Part shown: in pieces, positions 45,541-53,843 of the stretch
How the letters are laid out: the number at the start of each line of letters is the position of its first letter
How positions within the stretch are numbered: the first letter of the stretch is position 1
Assembly (NCBI RefSeq): GCF_002902945.1
Contig: NZ_CP026101.1
Location: 1,364,001 to 1,428,000 of the forward strand
DNA length: 64,000 nt
Reading direction: 5' to 3'
From: Paraburkholderia caribensis
Lineage (GTDB): Bacteria > Pseudomonadota > Gammaproteobacteria > Burkholderiales > Burkholderiaceae
Made by a program: the position numbers and the translations under genes
The notes under the pieces: generated by a model
Seen by the model: only the letters and a program-made list of their open reading frames with translations
Told to the model about the DNA's origin: nothing
Databases searched by the model: none

Positions 45541-46959
45541 GTGACTCCCTCCGCTGACACGCCCGCCGACCGCCTCGTTCTCGATGCGGTCGGCGTTGCG
45601 TTTGCTGCCTTGCCCGACGATGCGCGCATCGCGATTGCGTTTAGCGGCGGCGTCGATTCGACGGTGTTGCTCGATGCCGCAGTGCGTGTCGCTGGTGCGT
45701 CGCGCTGCCTCGCGTTTCATGTTCATCACGGTCTGAGCGCCAATGCCGACGCATGGCTTGCCCATTGCGACGCGTTTGCGCGGGAACGCAGTGTCGAGTT
45801 TGCGTCGCTTCATGTCGACGTATCACGCGCGAGCGGTCTGAGCCTCGAAGCCACGGCGCGCGACGCGCGTTATCGTGCGCTCGATGCGCTTTGCGCGCAG
45901 CATGACGTGCGCACGCTGTGGCTCGCGCAGCATGCCGACGATCAGGCGGAGACCGTGCTGCTGCAACTGCTGCGCGGAGCAGGGCTTGCGGGGCTGGCGG
46001 CGATGGCGCCGGAATATCTGCCGTCCGGCGCGTCCGTTCCAAGGGTGCGTCCGCTGCTGCATCTGCTGCGCGCGCAACTGGAGCAATACGCACACGCGCG
46101 CGATCTGCGCTGGATCGACGACGAGTCGAACACCGACACGCGCTACGCGCGAAACGCGCTGCGTCACGATGTGCTGCCGTCGCTCGCCGTCCATTTTCCG
46201 GGCTTCCGCGATGCGCTCGCCCGCACGGCGGCGCACGCGGCTTCGGCGCAGCGCCTGCTCGACGAGCTTGCGCGCATCGATCTGCAAACGGCTCGTGGCG
46301 AAGAAGAGGGCGCATTGTCGCGCGACGCGCTGCTCGCGCTCGACGACGATCGCGCGGCGAATCTGCTGCGTTACTGGATGCGCACGCTCGCCTTGCCCGC
46401 TGCATCGACTGCGCGTCTGACGGATGCGCTGCGGCAGTTGCGCGCGATCGGCGATGCACACAGCTTGCGAGTCGATCACGCCGGCCAGGCATTGCGCAGC
46501 TATCGCGGGCAGGTCTATTGGGAAGCGGGCGACAGCGCCGATCCCGCCGACGAAACGGCACTCGTCGAACGCGCCGAAAGCGTGCTCGTATGGCAAGGGC
46601 AAAGCGTGTGGCGTTTGCCGCAGTGGCGCGGCACGTTTGTGTTCGGCGATGCGAGCGCCGATTCGCCCGACGCGATTCCCGCCGATGCGCTCACGCGCGC
46701 GCCGCTCATTGCGCGCTCGCGCCGCGGCGGCGAACGGCTGCGCTGCGTCGCGAACGGCCCGAGCCGCACGTTGAAGAATCTGTTTCAGGAGCGCGGCGTG
46801 CCGTCGTGGAAGCGCGACGTGCCATTGCTTTTCGCCGGTGACGCACTGCTGTTCGTGCCGCTGATCGGCGTCAACCGCGCCGCGCGCTTCGACCCGGCTC
46901 AGCCTGCGGGCGCGCGTTACATCCGGATCGACTGGCGCGAGGATCTGACGCTCGCGTAA
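45541..46959 (+). CDS. tilS: tRNA(Ile)-lysidine synthase TilS
   Basis: ATP-dependent enzyme that converts C34 of the AUA-reading tRNA-Ile to lysidine. The 472-aa product has the PP-loop FSGGVDSTVLLD, HVHHGLSANADAW, LAQHADDQAETVLLQLLRGAG, and the C-terminal TilS domain (RGGERLR ... LKNLFQERGVPSWKRDVPLLF). The start is GTG 45541. The order accA-tilS-lysC is usual in Burkholderia-type genomes. Confidence 0.95.
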   Translation: MTPSADTPADRLVLDAVGVAFAALPDDARIAIAFSGGVDSTVLLDAAVRVAGASRCLAFHVHHGLSANADAWLAHCDAFARERSVEFASLHVDVSRASGLSLEATARDARYRALDALCAQHDVRTLWLAQHADDQAETVLLQLLRGAGLAGLAAMAPEYLPSGASVPRVRPLLHLLRAQLEQYAHARDLRWIDDESNTDTRYARNALRHDVLPSLAVHFPGFRDALARTAAHAASAQRLLDELARIDLQTARGEEEGALSRDALLALDDDRAANLLRYWMRTLALPAASTARLTDALRQLRAIGDAHSLRVDHAGQALRSYRGQVYWEAGDSADPADETALVERAESVLVWQGQSVWRLPQWRGTFVFGDASADSPDAIPADALTRAPLIARSRRGGERLRCVANGPSRTLKNLFQERGVPSWKRDVPLLFAGDALLFVPLIGVNRAARFDPAQPAGARYIRIDWREDLTLA

Positions 46960-47446
46960 CGCGCGCGTTAGGCGCGCATTCCGTTTGACGGACCTCCGCG
47001 TCGCCCGCGGCCGACGCCCGACCGGCCGGACGGACATTGTCATGCGCGCGCAACAATCGCCGCAAATCCTTCTACGACAAGCATTTGCAACGGCCTTTGC
47101 CCGGATTGCGGCTTGTCTTTTTATTGCCGATCAGGTAGGGTAACTTGTTTGCCCGACTCGCTTTTTGTCGTGTTACCTGGCTGTTCTTACGCGGACATCC
47201 GGGGCGCGCTCCAAGCCGTTAGCCACCCCGTTAGCGTCCGTCAGCCCTGTTTACCGGCAGGTTTCGGCAGGGCCGGAAAAAAGCAAACCCGGCAAATCCG
47301 CGCGTACCCTACGCACGCTGCATCTGCGCCGCCACACTGCGCCGTCGTTCCCGAACGTTGTGCCCTGTGCTTTCATGTGCGGCCGTCTCCAGCGCGCCCG
47401 GCGCGCGCCGGTTGGCGTATCAGTTTCCCTTCAGTTCAGAACGACA
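46960..47446 (+). other. non-coding leader region before lysC
   Basis: 487 bp without a supportable gene; the in-frame upstream extension of lysC from 47165 has no kinase similarity. TTGTCT at 47113-47118 and TAGGGT at 47136-47141, spaced 17 bp, are a weak promoter candidate. That would leave a leader of about 300 nt. I do not see a recognisable lysine riboswitch. Confidence 0.4.
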
Positions 47447-48697
47447 ATGGCACTCATCGTACACAAATACGGCGGCACATCGATGGGCTCGGTCGAGCGC
47501 ATCAAGAACGTCGCGAAGCGCGTCGCGAAATGGCACAAGGCAGGCCACAAGATGGTCGTCGTGCCTTCGGCGATGTCCGGCGAAACGAACCGCCTGCTGG
47601 GTCTCGCGAAAGAGATTTCGCCCCAGCCCAGCCCGCGCGAACTCGACATGATCGCGTCGACGGGCGAACAGGTCAGCGTCGGCCTGCTGTCCATCGCGCT
47701 GCATGACGCAGGCGTCGATGCCGTCAGCTATACCGGCTGGCAAGTGCCCGTCAAAACGGATAGCGCATTCACGAAAGCGCGTATCAGCGACATCGACGGC
47801 GAACGCGTGCTGCGCGATCTCGACGAAGGCAAGGTCGTCGTCATCACGGGCTTCCAGGGCATCGACCCCGAAGGCCACATCACGACGCTCGGCCGTGGCG
47901 GCTCGGACACGTCGGCCGTCGCGGTTGCCGCGGCACTGAAAGCGGACGAATGCCTGATCTATACGGACGTCGACGGCGTGTACACGACGGACCCGCGCGT
48001 GGTCGAAGAAGCGCGCCGTCTGGATCGCGTGACGTTCGAGGAAATGCTGGAAATGGCCAGCCTCGGTTCGAAGGTGCTGCAGATCCGCTCGGTGGAATTC
48101 GCCGGCAAATATCAGGTGAAGACGCGCGTGCTGTCCAGCCTGACCGATCCGCTGATGTCGCTCGACGAAGAAATGAAGTCGGGCACCCTGATTACTTTTG
48201 AAGAAGACGAAACCATGGAAAAAGCAGTCATCTCGGGAATCGCGTTTCAGCGTGACGAAGCCCGTATCGCCGTGATGGGTGTGCCCGACAAGCCGGGCAT
48301 CGCATATCAGATCCTCGGCCCGGTTGCCGATGCGAATATCGATGTCGACATGATCATCCAGAACCAGAGCGTCGAAGGCAAAACGGCGTTCACGTTCACG
48401 GTCGGTCGCGGCGATTATCAGCGCGCCATGGAGATCCTCACGAACCAGGTGAAGGGTCACGTGAGTGCGGAGCAGGTGCTTGGCGATCCGAAGGTGTCGA
48501 AGGTGTCGGTGGTCGGCGTCGGCATGCGTTCGCACGTGGGCATCGCAAGCAAGATGTTCCGCACGTTGTCGGAAGAGGGCATCAACATTCAGATGATCTC
48601 GACGTCGGAAATCAAGATCTCGGTGCTGATCGACGAGAAGTACATGGAGCTCGCCGTGCGCGCGCTGCATAAGGCATTCGAACTCGACCAGGCGTGA
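47447..48697 (+). CDS. lysC: aspartate kinase
   Basis: First enzyme of the aspartate-family pathway (lysine, threonine, methionine). The 416-aa product has HKYGGTSMG, VVVPSAMSGETNRLL, GFQGIDPEGHITTLGRGGSDTSAVA and two C-terminal ACT domains (AVMGVPDKPGIAYQIL and VVGVGMRSHVGIASKMF). These predict feedback control by lysine and/or threonine. ATG 47447 is chosen. An internal ATG (MEKAVISGIAF) lies just before the ACT domains, but evidence for a separate beta subunit is weak. Confidence 0.96.
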   Translation: MALIVHKYGGTSMGSVERIKNVAKRVAKWHKAGHKMVVVPSAMSGETNRLLGLAKEISPQPSPRELDMIASTGEQVSVGLLSIALHDAGVDAVSYTGWQVPVKTDSAFTKARISDIDGERVLRDLDEGKVVVITGFQGIDPEGHITTLGRGGSDTSAVAVAAALKADECLIYTDVDGVYTTDPRVVEEARRLDRVTFEEMLEMASLGSKVLQIRSVEFAGKYQVKTRVLSSLTDPLMSLDEEMKSGTLITFEEDETMEKAVISGIAFQRDEARIAVMGVPDKPGIAYQILGPVADANIDVDMIIQNQSVEGKTAFTFTVGRGDYQRAMEILTNQVKGHVSAEQVLGDPKVSKVSVVGVGMRSHVGIASKMFRTLSEEGINIQMISTSEIKISVLIDEKYMELAVRALHKAFELDQA

Positions 48698-48834
48698 TGT
48701 GCACGACATGTCCGTTCGCTGCGGCGAAGGGCATGTGTGTGAAGGTTGGTGAAGGTGAAGCGGGTGTTGTTGCGCCGGGTCTTTGAGATGTCATCGAAAT
48801 GACGTTTCAGGCACAAAAAGTGTGAAGTAAAAAT

Positions 48835-48863
48835 TGACCTGGGCCTTCGAACCCGCTATTATC
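48835..48863 (+). promoter_or_regulatory. promoter of tRNA-Ser(GCU)
   Basis: -35 TTGACC (48835-48840) and -10 TATTAT (48858-48863), spacer exactly 17 bp. Transcription would begin near 48870, 36 nt before the tRNA. Confidence 0.82.
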
Positions 48864-48905
48864 TTGGCTTCGTTGCGCTGCCTCCCTGGCGCAAGCGAAA
48901 GTTTG

Positions 48906-48999
48906 GGAGACGTGGCCGAGAGGTCGAAGGCACTCCCCTGCTAAGGGAGCATCTGGGCCAAAACCTGGATCGAGGGTTCGAATCCCTCCGTCTCCGCCA
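48906..48999 (+). tRNA. tRNA-Ser(GCU)
   Basis: 94 nt including the encoded CCA. Acceptor stem GGAGACG pairs with CGTCTCC. The anticodon stem CTCCC/GGGAG holds loop CTGCTAA (anticodon GCT, reading AGC/AGU). A long variable arm marks a class II tRNA, and the T loop GGTTCGAATCC is canonical. It is flanked by its own promoter and terminator. Confidence 0.97.
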
Positions 49000-49012
49000 G
49001 AAATGGCGGTGG

Positions 49013-49051
49013 AACCCCGTAGAGCTGCGGCTCTGCGGGGTTTTGTTTTTT
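49013..49051 (+). terminator. intrinsic terminator after tRNA-Ser
   Basis: A stem of about 12 bp (49014-49025 with 49030-49042, one bulge) is followed by TTTTGTTTTTT. It starts 14 nt after the CCA end. Confidence 0.88.
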
Positions 49052-49452
49052 GCGCGCCTGTTTCATTTGCCTGCGTGATTTTCTCCGTTCAGGCTCAACT
49101 TTTCATTCCATTGCCCGTAAACATCGGTATTGGTGAATTGCGTTCGCGATGAATGCGCCATTCACGCGATTTACGTGGGATGTCTTTTTGTTTGGGATAA
49201 CCAAACGAACTGTCTGCCGTTTGCAAATCGCAAAGAAACCGACAAAGAGCGCGCGAAATGTGCGTGCACGCAACAGTGCAAGCGCTGGGCATATCACCAA
49301 ATACCATCGCATGTAACAGTACGTTACGAAGCGCCTTGCGACGCGAAGTTATGCATCAGTTATTACAAAGTTGAAATACGCGTTAAGCGTCGCTTTGTTA
49401 TATTCGAATCAAGCAGTCGATAAACACAACTCCCGCAAAGAAAGGTGAAACC
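49052..49452 (+). other. AT-richer non-coding stretch before the small secreted protein
   Basis: About 400 bp with visibly lower GC than its neighbours and no convincing gene. Short open frames on both strands lack ribosome sites. It contains the extended -10 at 49396 and may hold regulatory sequence for the downstream gene. Confidence 0.45.
49396..49404 (+). promoter_or_regulatory. extended -10 promoter for the small secreted protein
   Basis: TGTTATATT reads as TGn plus TATATT. TTGAAA at 49371 is too far (22 bp) to be a normal -35. The start would be near 49411, giving a leader of about 42 nt. Confidence 0.55.
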
Positions 49453-49812
49453 ATGAAGTCCACGCGTCTTATCCCGTTGATCGCTGGCGTGCTCGCGATT
49501 AGCGCGTCGAGTGCGGCGATGGCTGGGGGACTGAACGTCGGTGTCAACATCGGTATTCCCGCTCCCGTTTACGTCGCGCCGGCGCCTGTGTATGCGCCTC
49601 CGCCGCCCCCGCCGCCGCCCGTCGTGTATCAGCCGTATCAGCCGGTGCCCGTCGTGGCTGGACCTGCCATCGTGATCGGCTGGCACGGCGATCGTTACTG
49701 GGATGGCCGCCGCTACTGGGGCCGCGACGACTACTATCGTCATCACGGCGGCTACGATCGTGGCCATGGTCACGACCACTGGGACAACGGCCGTCACAAC
49801 GGCTGGCATTGA
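49453..49812 (+). CDS. small secreted Pro-rich / His-Tyr-Trp-rich protein
   Basis: 119 aa. Residues 1-24 form a signal peptide (cleavage after AMA). The mature protein starts GGLNVGVNIG and continues with a Pro/Val/Tyr tract containing eight consecutive prolines. A C-terminal region rich in Gly, Arg, His, Asp, Tyr and Trp follows (DRYWDGRRYWGRDDYYRHH). It resembles small exported PXPV/YXWGXW-type proteins common in Burkholderia-type genomes, function unknown. AAAGGTG gives a good ribosome site. A strong terminator follows. Confidence 0.82.
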   Translation: MKSTRLIPLIAGVLAISASSAAMAGGLNVGVNIGIPAPVYVAPAPVYAPPPPPPPPVVYQPYQPVPVVAGPAIVIGWHGDRYWDGRRYWGRDDYYRHHGGYDRGHGHDHWDNGRHNGWH

Positions 49813-49840
49813 TCCCGCACTGGGTCGCATGCGCCCAACA

Positions 49841-49869
49841 AAAAACCGCCCCGAGGGGCGGTTTTTTTT
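49841..49869. terminator. bidirectional terminator between the small secreted protein and fabI
   Basis: An 8-bp stem (49845-49852 with 49855-49862) with A5 on the left and T8 on the right, suited to both converging genes. Confidence 0.87.
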
Positions 49870-49915
49870 CTGGTTGCACGCGCAACGACGCGTGCACGCG
49901 CATCAGCGCGCGTGC

Positions 49916-50707
49916 TTACTCGGCGACGGCGGCCATCCCGCCGACCACGGCGCTGAAGCCGCTATCGACGTGCATGATCTCAGCCGTCACGCCGGCAGCG
50001 AGATCCGACATCAGGAATGCGGCTGCATTGCCGACCTGTTCGATCGTGACATTGCGCTTGAGCGGCGCATTGCCCTCGACGAAATCCAGAATCTTGCCGA
50101 AGCCCTTGATGCCGCTTGCCGCGAGCGTCTTGATCGGGCCTGCCGAAATGCCGTTCACGCGAATGCCCTTGCCGCCCAGCGACACGGCGAGATAACGCAC
50201 GCTCGCTTCGAGCGATGCCTTCGCGAGGCCCATCGTGTTGTAGTTCGGGATGGCTTTTTCTGCGCCGAGGTACGACAGCGTGAGCAGCGCCGCGTCGTTC
50301 GACAGCATGGGCAGCGCAGCCTTCGCGAGAGCGGGGAAGCTGTAGGCGGAGATGTCGTGCGCGATGCGGAAGTTTTCGCGCGTCATGCCGTCGAGGAAAT
50401 CGCCGGCGATCGCTTCGCGCGGCGCGAAGCCGATCGAATGAACGAGGCCGTCGAGGCTGTCCCAGTGTGTTTTCAGCGACGTGAACAGCGCGTCGATTTG
50501 CGCATCGTCGGCGACGTCGCACGGGAAGATCAGATTGCTGCCGAATTCGTTCGCGAATTCGGTGATGCGATCCTTGAAGCGGTCGCCGACATACGTGAAC
50601 GCGAGTTCTGCGCCTTCGCGCTTGCAGGCCTGCGCGATACCGTACGCGATCGAACGGTTCGACAGCAGGCCCGTCAGCAAGATTCGTTTACCAGCGAGGA
50701 TGCCCAT
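49916..50707 (-). CDS. fabI: enoyl-[acyl-carrier-protein] reductase (NADH) FabI
   Basis: Last reductive step of type II fatty-acid elongation and the target of triclosan. The 263-aa SDR protein has the FabI nucleotide motif GLLSNRSIAYGIA and catalytic Y156 and K163 in NYNTMGLAK, the same numbering as E. coli. ATG 50707 has an AGGAGA ribosome site; the longer frame to 51043 overlaps the divergent yejA and is rejected. Divergent from the yej operon across 109 bp. Confidence 0.96.
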   Translation of the reverse strand: MGILAGKRILLTGLLSNRSIAYGIAQACKREGAELAFTYVGDRFKDRITEFANEFGSNLIFPCDVADDAQIDALFTSLKTHWDSLDGLVHSIGFAPREAIAGDFLDGMTRENFRIAHDISAYSFPALAKAALPMLSNDAALLTLSYLGAEKAIPNYNTMGLAKASLEASVRYLAVSLGGKGIRVNGISAGPIKTLAASGIKGFGKILDFVEGNAPLKRNVTIEQVGNAAAFLMSDLAAGVTAEIMHVDSGFSAVVGGMAAVAE

Positions 50708-50770
50708 GGATTCTCCTAATGAGGTCAGTGCGCCGCGATGACAGAGTGCGGGAACGCGCGGGATTTTGGG

Positions 50771-50776
50771 TAGAAT
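50771..50776 (+). promoter_or_regulatory. -10 element of the yejA promoter
   Basis: TAGAAT 41 nt before yejA, followed by a likely start near 50783. No good -35 is visible; the call rests on the -10 and on position in the divergent gap. Confidence 0.4.
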
Positions 50777-50816
50777 TCTCTCACATTGCAACTGCCCACC
50801 GACCAACAAGGCACCT

Positions 50817-52751
50817 ATGACCGCAGGCACGCGACGGGTTGAAGCGCCACGCCGGAGATGGCGCACTCTGATTCGTCCGCTGTTGCGTTCCCTCCCGCGT
50901 ATCCGTTGCGATGCGACGCCGCGCGCCGTGCTCGCCGCGTGTGTCGCCTCGCTGCTCGCCTTGTCGTCCGTGACGGCGCAGCATGCGCAGGCAGCGTATG
51001 CGATCGCGCAGTACGGCAATCCGAAGTATCCGCCCGGCTTCAAGCACTTCGACTACGTCAATCCCGACGCCCCGCGCGGCGGCACGCTGGTGCTCGCGAA
51101 TCCCGACCGCTCGACCAGCTTCGACAAGTTCAATCCGTTCACGATGCGCGGCAGCGCGGCGCCCGGCATCGGCCTGCTGTTCGAGAGCCTGACGACGGGC
51201 AGCGCCGACGAAGTCGCGTCCGCCTACGGCCTGCTGGCAGACGACGTCGCCGTCGCGCCGGACGGCCTGTCCACGACTTTCCACATCAATCCGCGCGCGC
51301 GTTTTTCGAACGGCGATCCTGTCACGGCCGAAGACGTGAAGTTCTCGTTCGATACGTTGAAGAGCCCGCAGGCCGCGCCGCAATTCGCCGCGTATTTCGC
51401 AGAGATCGCGCGCGTCGTGATCGTCGATCCGGCGACGGTGCGCTTCGAATTCAAGCAGCACGATCGCGAGTTGCCACTGCTCGCGGGCGGCATGCCCGTG
51501 TTCTCGCGCAAGTGGGGCATGAAGCCGGACGGCCGCCGCACGGCGTTCGACCAGCTCGCGTTCGAAAAGCCGATCGGCAGCGGGCCGTATCTGATCGAGA
51601 GCTACGACAACGGCCGCACGATTACGTATAAGCGCGATCCGAAGTACTGGGGCGACAAGCTGCCCGTGCGCGTCGGCATGTATAACTTCGAGCGTATCAA
51701 CTACAAGCTCTACTCGGATACGACGGCGCGCCTCGAAGCGTTCAAGGCGGGCGAATACGATGCGCTCGTCGAGTACGTCGCGCGTAACTGGGTGCGCCGC
51801 GACGTGGGCAAGAGATTCGACAGCGGCGAACTGATCAAGCGCGAGTTTCCGCAACATAACGGCACAGGGATGCAGGGCTTCATCCTGAACCAGCGCCGGC
51901 CGCTTTTCTCGGACGTGCGCGTGCGCAAGGCGCTCGATCTCGCGCTCGACTTCCAGTGGCTCAACCGGCAACTGTTTTACAGCCAGTACAGGCGGATCGA
52001 CAGCTACTTCGTCAATACGGATCTGCAAGCTAAAGGTCTGCCGTCGCCGGGCGAACTGAAACTGCTCGAACCATGGCGCGCGCAGCTCGAGCCGGGCGTG
52101 TTCGGCGTGCCGCCGAAACAACCCGACACGGACCCGCCCGGTTCGTTGCGCGCGAATCTGCTCGAAGCGCGCGCGCTGCTCGCGCAGGCCGGTTGGACGT
52201 ATCGCGACGGCGCGTTGCGCAACGCGAAGGGCGAGCCGTTCGTGTTCGAGATACTCGACGACTCGGGCTCGTCGTCTACGTTCGACCCGGTCTACGCCAC
52301 CTACATCCGCAATCTGAAGAAGCTCGGTATCGATGCGCGCACGCGTACGGCGGACTTCGCGGTGTACCAGAAGCGCCTCGACGCGTTCGATTTCGACGTC
52401 ACGACCATCCGTTTTCCCGACGTGCAAGTGCCGGGCGCGGACATGATCGACCGGTTCGGCAGCAAGGCTGCGGGCGAACCGGGCTCGGGCAATCTGATCG
52501 GGTTGAAATCGCCCGCCGTCGACGCGATCCTGCGCGCGCTGGTCGGCGCGCAAACCCGCGAACAACTCGTCGATGCCACGCACGCGCTCGATCGCGTGCT
52601 GATCAATGGTTACTACATGGTCCCGCACTGGTACAGCGCGACGCATCGCGTGGCGTTCAAGCGCGGCATGGCGTGGCCGTCGACCTTGCCGCTGTACTAT
52701 ACGGCGGAGGGATGGATCACCTCGATGTGGTGGTTCGCCACGCCGCAATGA
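50817..52751 (+). CDS. yejA: YejA-like peptide ABC transporter substrate-binding protein
   Basis: Periplasmic family 5 solute-binding protein of 644 aa. An N-terminal basic stretch and hydrophobic core ending AQHAQAAYA suggest a signal peptide with a long n-region. The mature part begins with the YejA-type GNPKYPPGFKHFDYVNPDAPRGG and has KPIGSGPYLIESYDNGR and the GMQGFILNQRRPLFSDVRVRKAL signature. The Yej system imports small peptides and, in E. coli, microcin C. The permeases and ATPase follow directly. Confidence 0.92.
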   Translation: MTAGTRRVEAPRRRWRTLIRPLLRSLPRIRCDATPRAVLAACVASLLALSSVTAQHAQAAYAIAQYGNPKYPPGFKHFDYVNPDAPRGGTLVLANPDRSTSFDKFNPFTMRGSAAPGIGLLFESLTTGSADEVASAYGLLADDVAVAPDGLSTTFHINPRARFSNGDPVTAEDVKFSFDTLKSPQAAPQFAAYFAEIARVVIVDPATVRFEFKQHDRELPLLAGGMPVFSRKWGMKPDGRRTAFDQLAFEKPIGSGPYLIESYDNGRTITYKRDPKYWGDKLPVRVGMYNFERINYKLYSDTTARLEAFKAGEYDALVEYVARNWVRRDVGKRFDSGELIKREFPQHNGTGMQGFILNQRRPLFSDVRVRKALDLALDFQWLNRQLFYSQYRRIDSYFVNTDLQAKGLPSPGELKLLEPWRAQLEPGVFGVPPKQPDTDPPGSLRANLLEARALLAQAGWTYRDGALRNAKGEPFVFEILDDSGSSSTFDPVYATYIRNLKKLGIDARTRTADFAVYQKRLDAFDFDVTTIRFPDVQVPGADMIDRFGSKAAGEPGSGNLIGLKSPAVDAILRALVGAQTREQLVDATHALDRVLINGYYMVPHWYSATHRVAFKRGMAWPSTLPLYYTAEGWITSMWWFATPQ

Positions 52752-52801
52752 GCGCGCTGACCGCGTACCCCAACATGTACTTCTGATTCTGGACGGCCGC
52801 C

Positions 52802-53842
52802 ATGTGGAGCTACATCCTCAAACGTCTGCTATTGATGATCCCGACGTTGATCGGCGTCCTCACGCTGACTTTCGTCGTGATCCAGTTCGTGCCGGGCGGG
52901 CCCGTCGAGCAGGCGGTGCACGAGTTGCGGCGCAGTACCGCCGAAGGCGGCGCGCCATTCGGCCTGCGCGCCCATAGCGGTGTCGACGCGCAGCAGATCG
53001 CACAACTCAAGGCACTGTATGGCTTCGACAAACCGCCGCTCGAACGCTACTGGCTGATGCTCAAGCGCTTCTCTCACTTCGATCTTGGGCAAAGCTATTT
53101 CCGGCATCAAAGCGTGTGGTCGCTGATCGTGTCGAAGTTGCCCGTATCGATCAGCATCGGGTTGTGGACGTTCTTCCTCACGTATCTGATATCGGTGCCG
53201 CTCGGCATCGCGAAGGCGGTGCGCAACGGCTCGCGCTTCGACGTCGCGACTAGCCTCGTCGTGCTGATCGGCTATGCGATTCCCGGCTTCGTGCTCGGCG
53301 TGCTGCTGCTCGTGCTGTTCGGCGGCGGCTCGTTCCTGCAACTGTTTCCGCTGCGCAATCTCACGTCCGACAACTGGGATCAGCTGAGCTTCTTCGGCAA
53401 GATTCTCGATTACCTGTGGCACATCACGTTGCCGATCGTGGCTTCCGTGGTCGGCAGTTTTGCCGTCGTCACGATGCTCACCAAGAACGCGTTCCTCGAC
53501 GAAATCCGCAAGCAGTATGTGTTGACCGCGCGCGCGAAAGGGCTGTCCGAGCGGCGCGTGCTATGGAAGCACGTGTTCCGCAACGCGCTGCTGCCGTTGA
53601 TCGTTGGTTTTCCGGCCGCGTTCATCGGCGCGTTCTTCACGGGCAGCCTGCTGATCGAAACGCTGTTCTCGCTCGACGGCCTCGGGCTGCTGTCGTACGA
53701 GTCGGTCGTGCGGCGCGATTATCCCGTCGTGCTCGGCACGCTCTATCTCTTCACATTGATCGGACTCGCGACCAAGCTCGTCTCCGATCTCTGCTATGTG
53801 TGGGTCGATCCACGCATTCAATTCGAACAACTGGAGCGCTGA
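52802..53842 (+). CDS. yejB: YejB-like ABC transporter permease
   Basis: Inner-membrane permease of 346 aa with six hydrophobic segments, starting MWSYILKRLLLMIPTLIGV. The EAA-like loop for ATPase contact is LTARAKGLSERRVLWKHVFRNALLP. The long periplasmic loop after TM1 is typical of YejB. It follows yejA after 50 nt and is separated from yejE by a single base. Confidence 0.93.
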   Translation: MWSYILKRLLLMIPTLIGVLTLTFVVIQFVPGGPVEQAVHELRRSTAEGGAPFGLRAHSGVDAQQIAQLKALYGFDKPPLERYWLMLKRFSHFDLGQSYFRHQSVWSLIVSKLPVSISIGLWTFFLTYLISVPLGIAKAVRNGSRFDVATSLVVLIGYAIPGFVLGVLLLVLFGGGSFLQLFPLRNLTSDNWDQLSFFGKILDYLWHITLPIVASVVGSFAVVTMLTKNAFLDEIRKQYVLTARAKGLSERRVLWKHVFRNALLPLIVGFPAAFIGAFFTGSLLIETLFSLDGLGLLSYESVVRRDYPVVLGTLYLFTLIGLATKLVSDLCYVWVDPRIQFEQLER

Positions 53843-53843
53843 T

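Noticed and set aside
46960..47446. Lysine riboswitch before lysC
   Set aside because: No recognisable five-helix lysine aptamer core is seen, and the class is not typical of this lineage; a covariance search would be needed to claim it.
47165..47446. N-terminal extension of aspartate kinase
   Set aside because: The frame is open, but the extra 94 residues have no similarity to the kinase, and ATG 47447 gives the canonical start.
48906..49452. Genomic island integrated at tRNA-Ser
   Set aside because: No integrase, no repeated tRNA 3' end and only one small gene before fabI; the composition shift alone is not enough.
50781..52748. Open frame of 655 codons antisense to yejA
   Set aside because: It mirrors yejA almost end to end, and its composition is that of a GC3-driven shadow frame.
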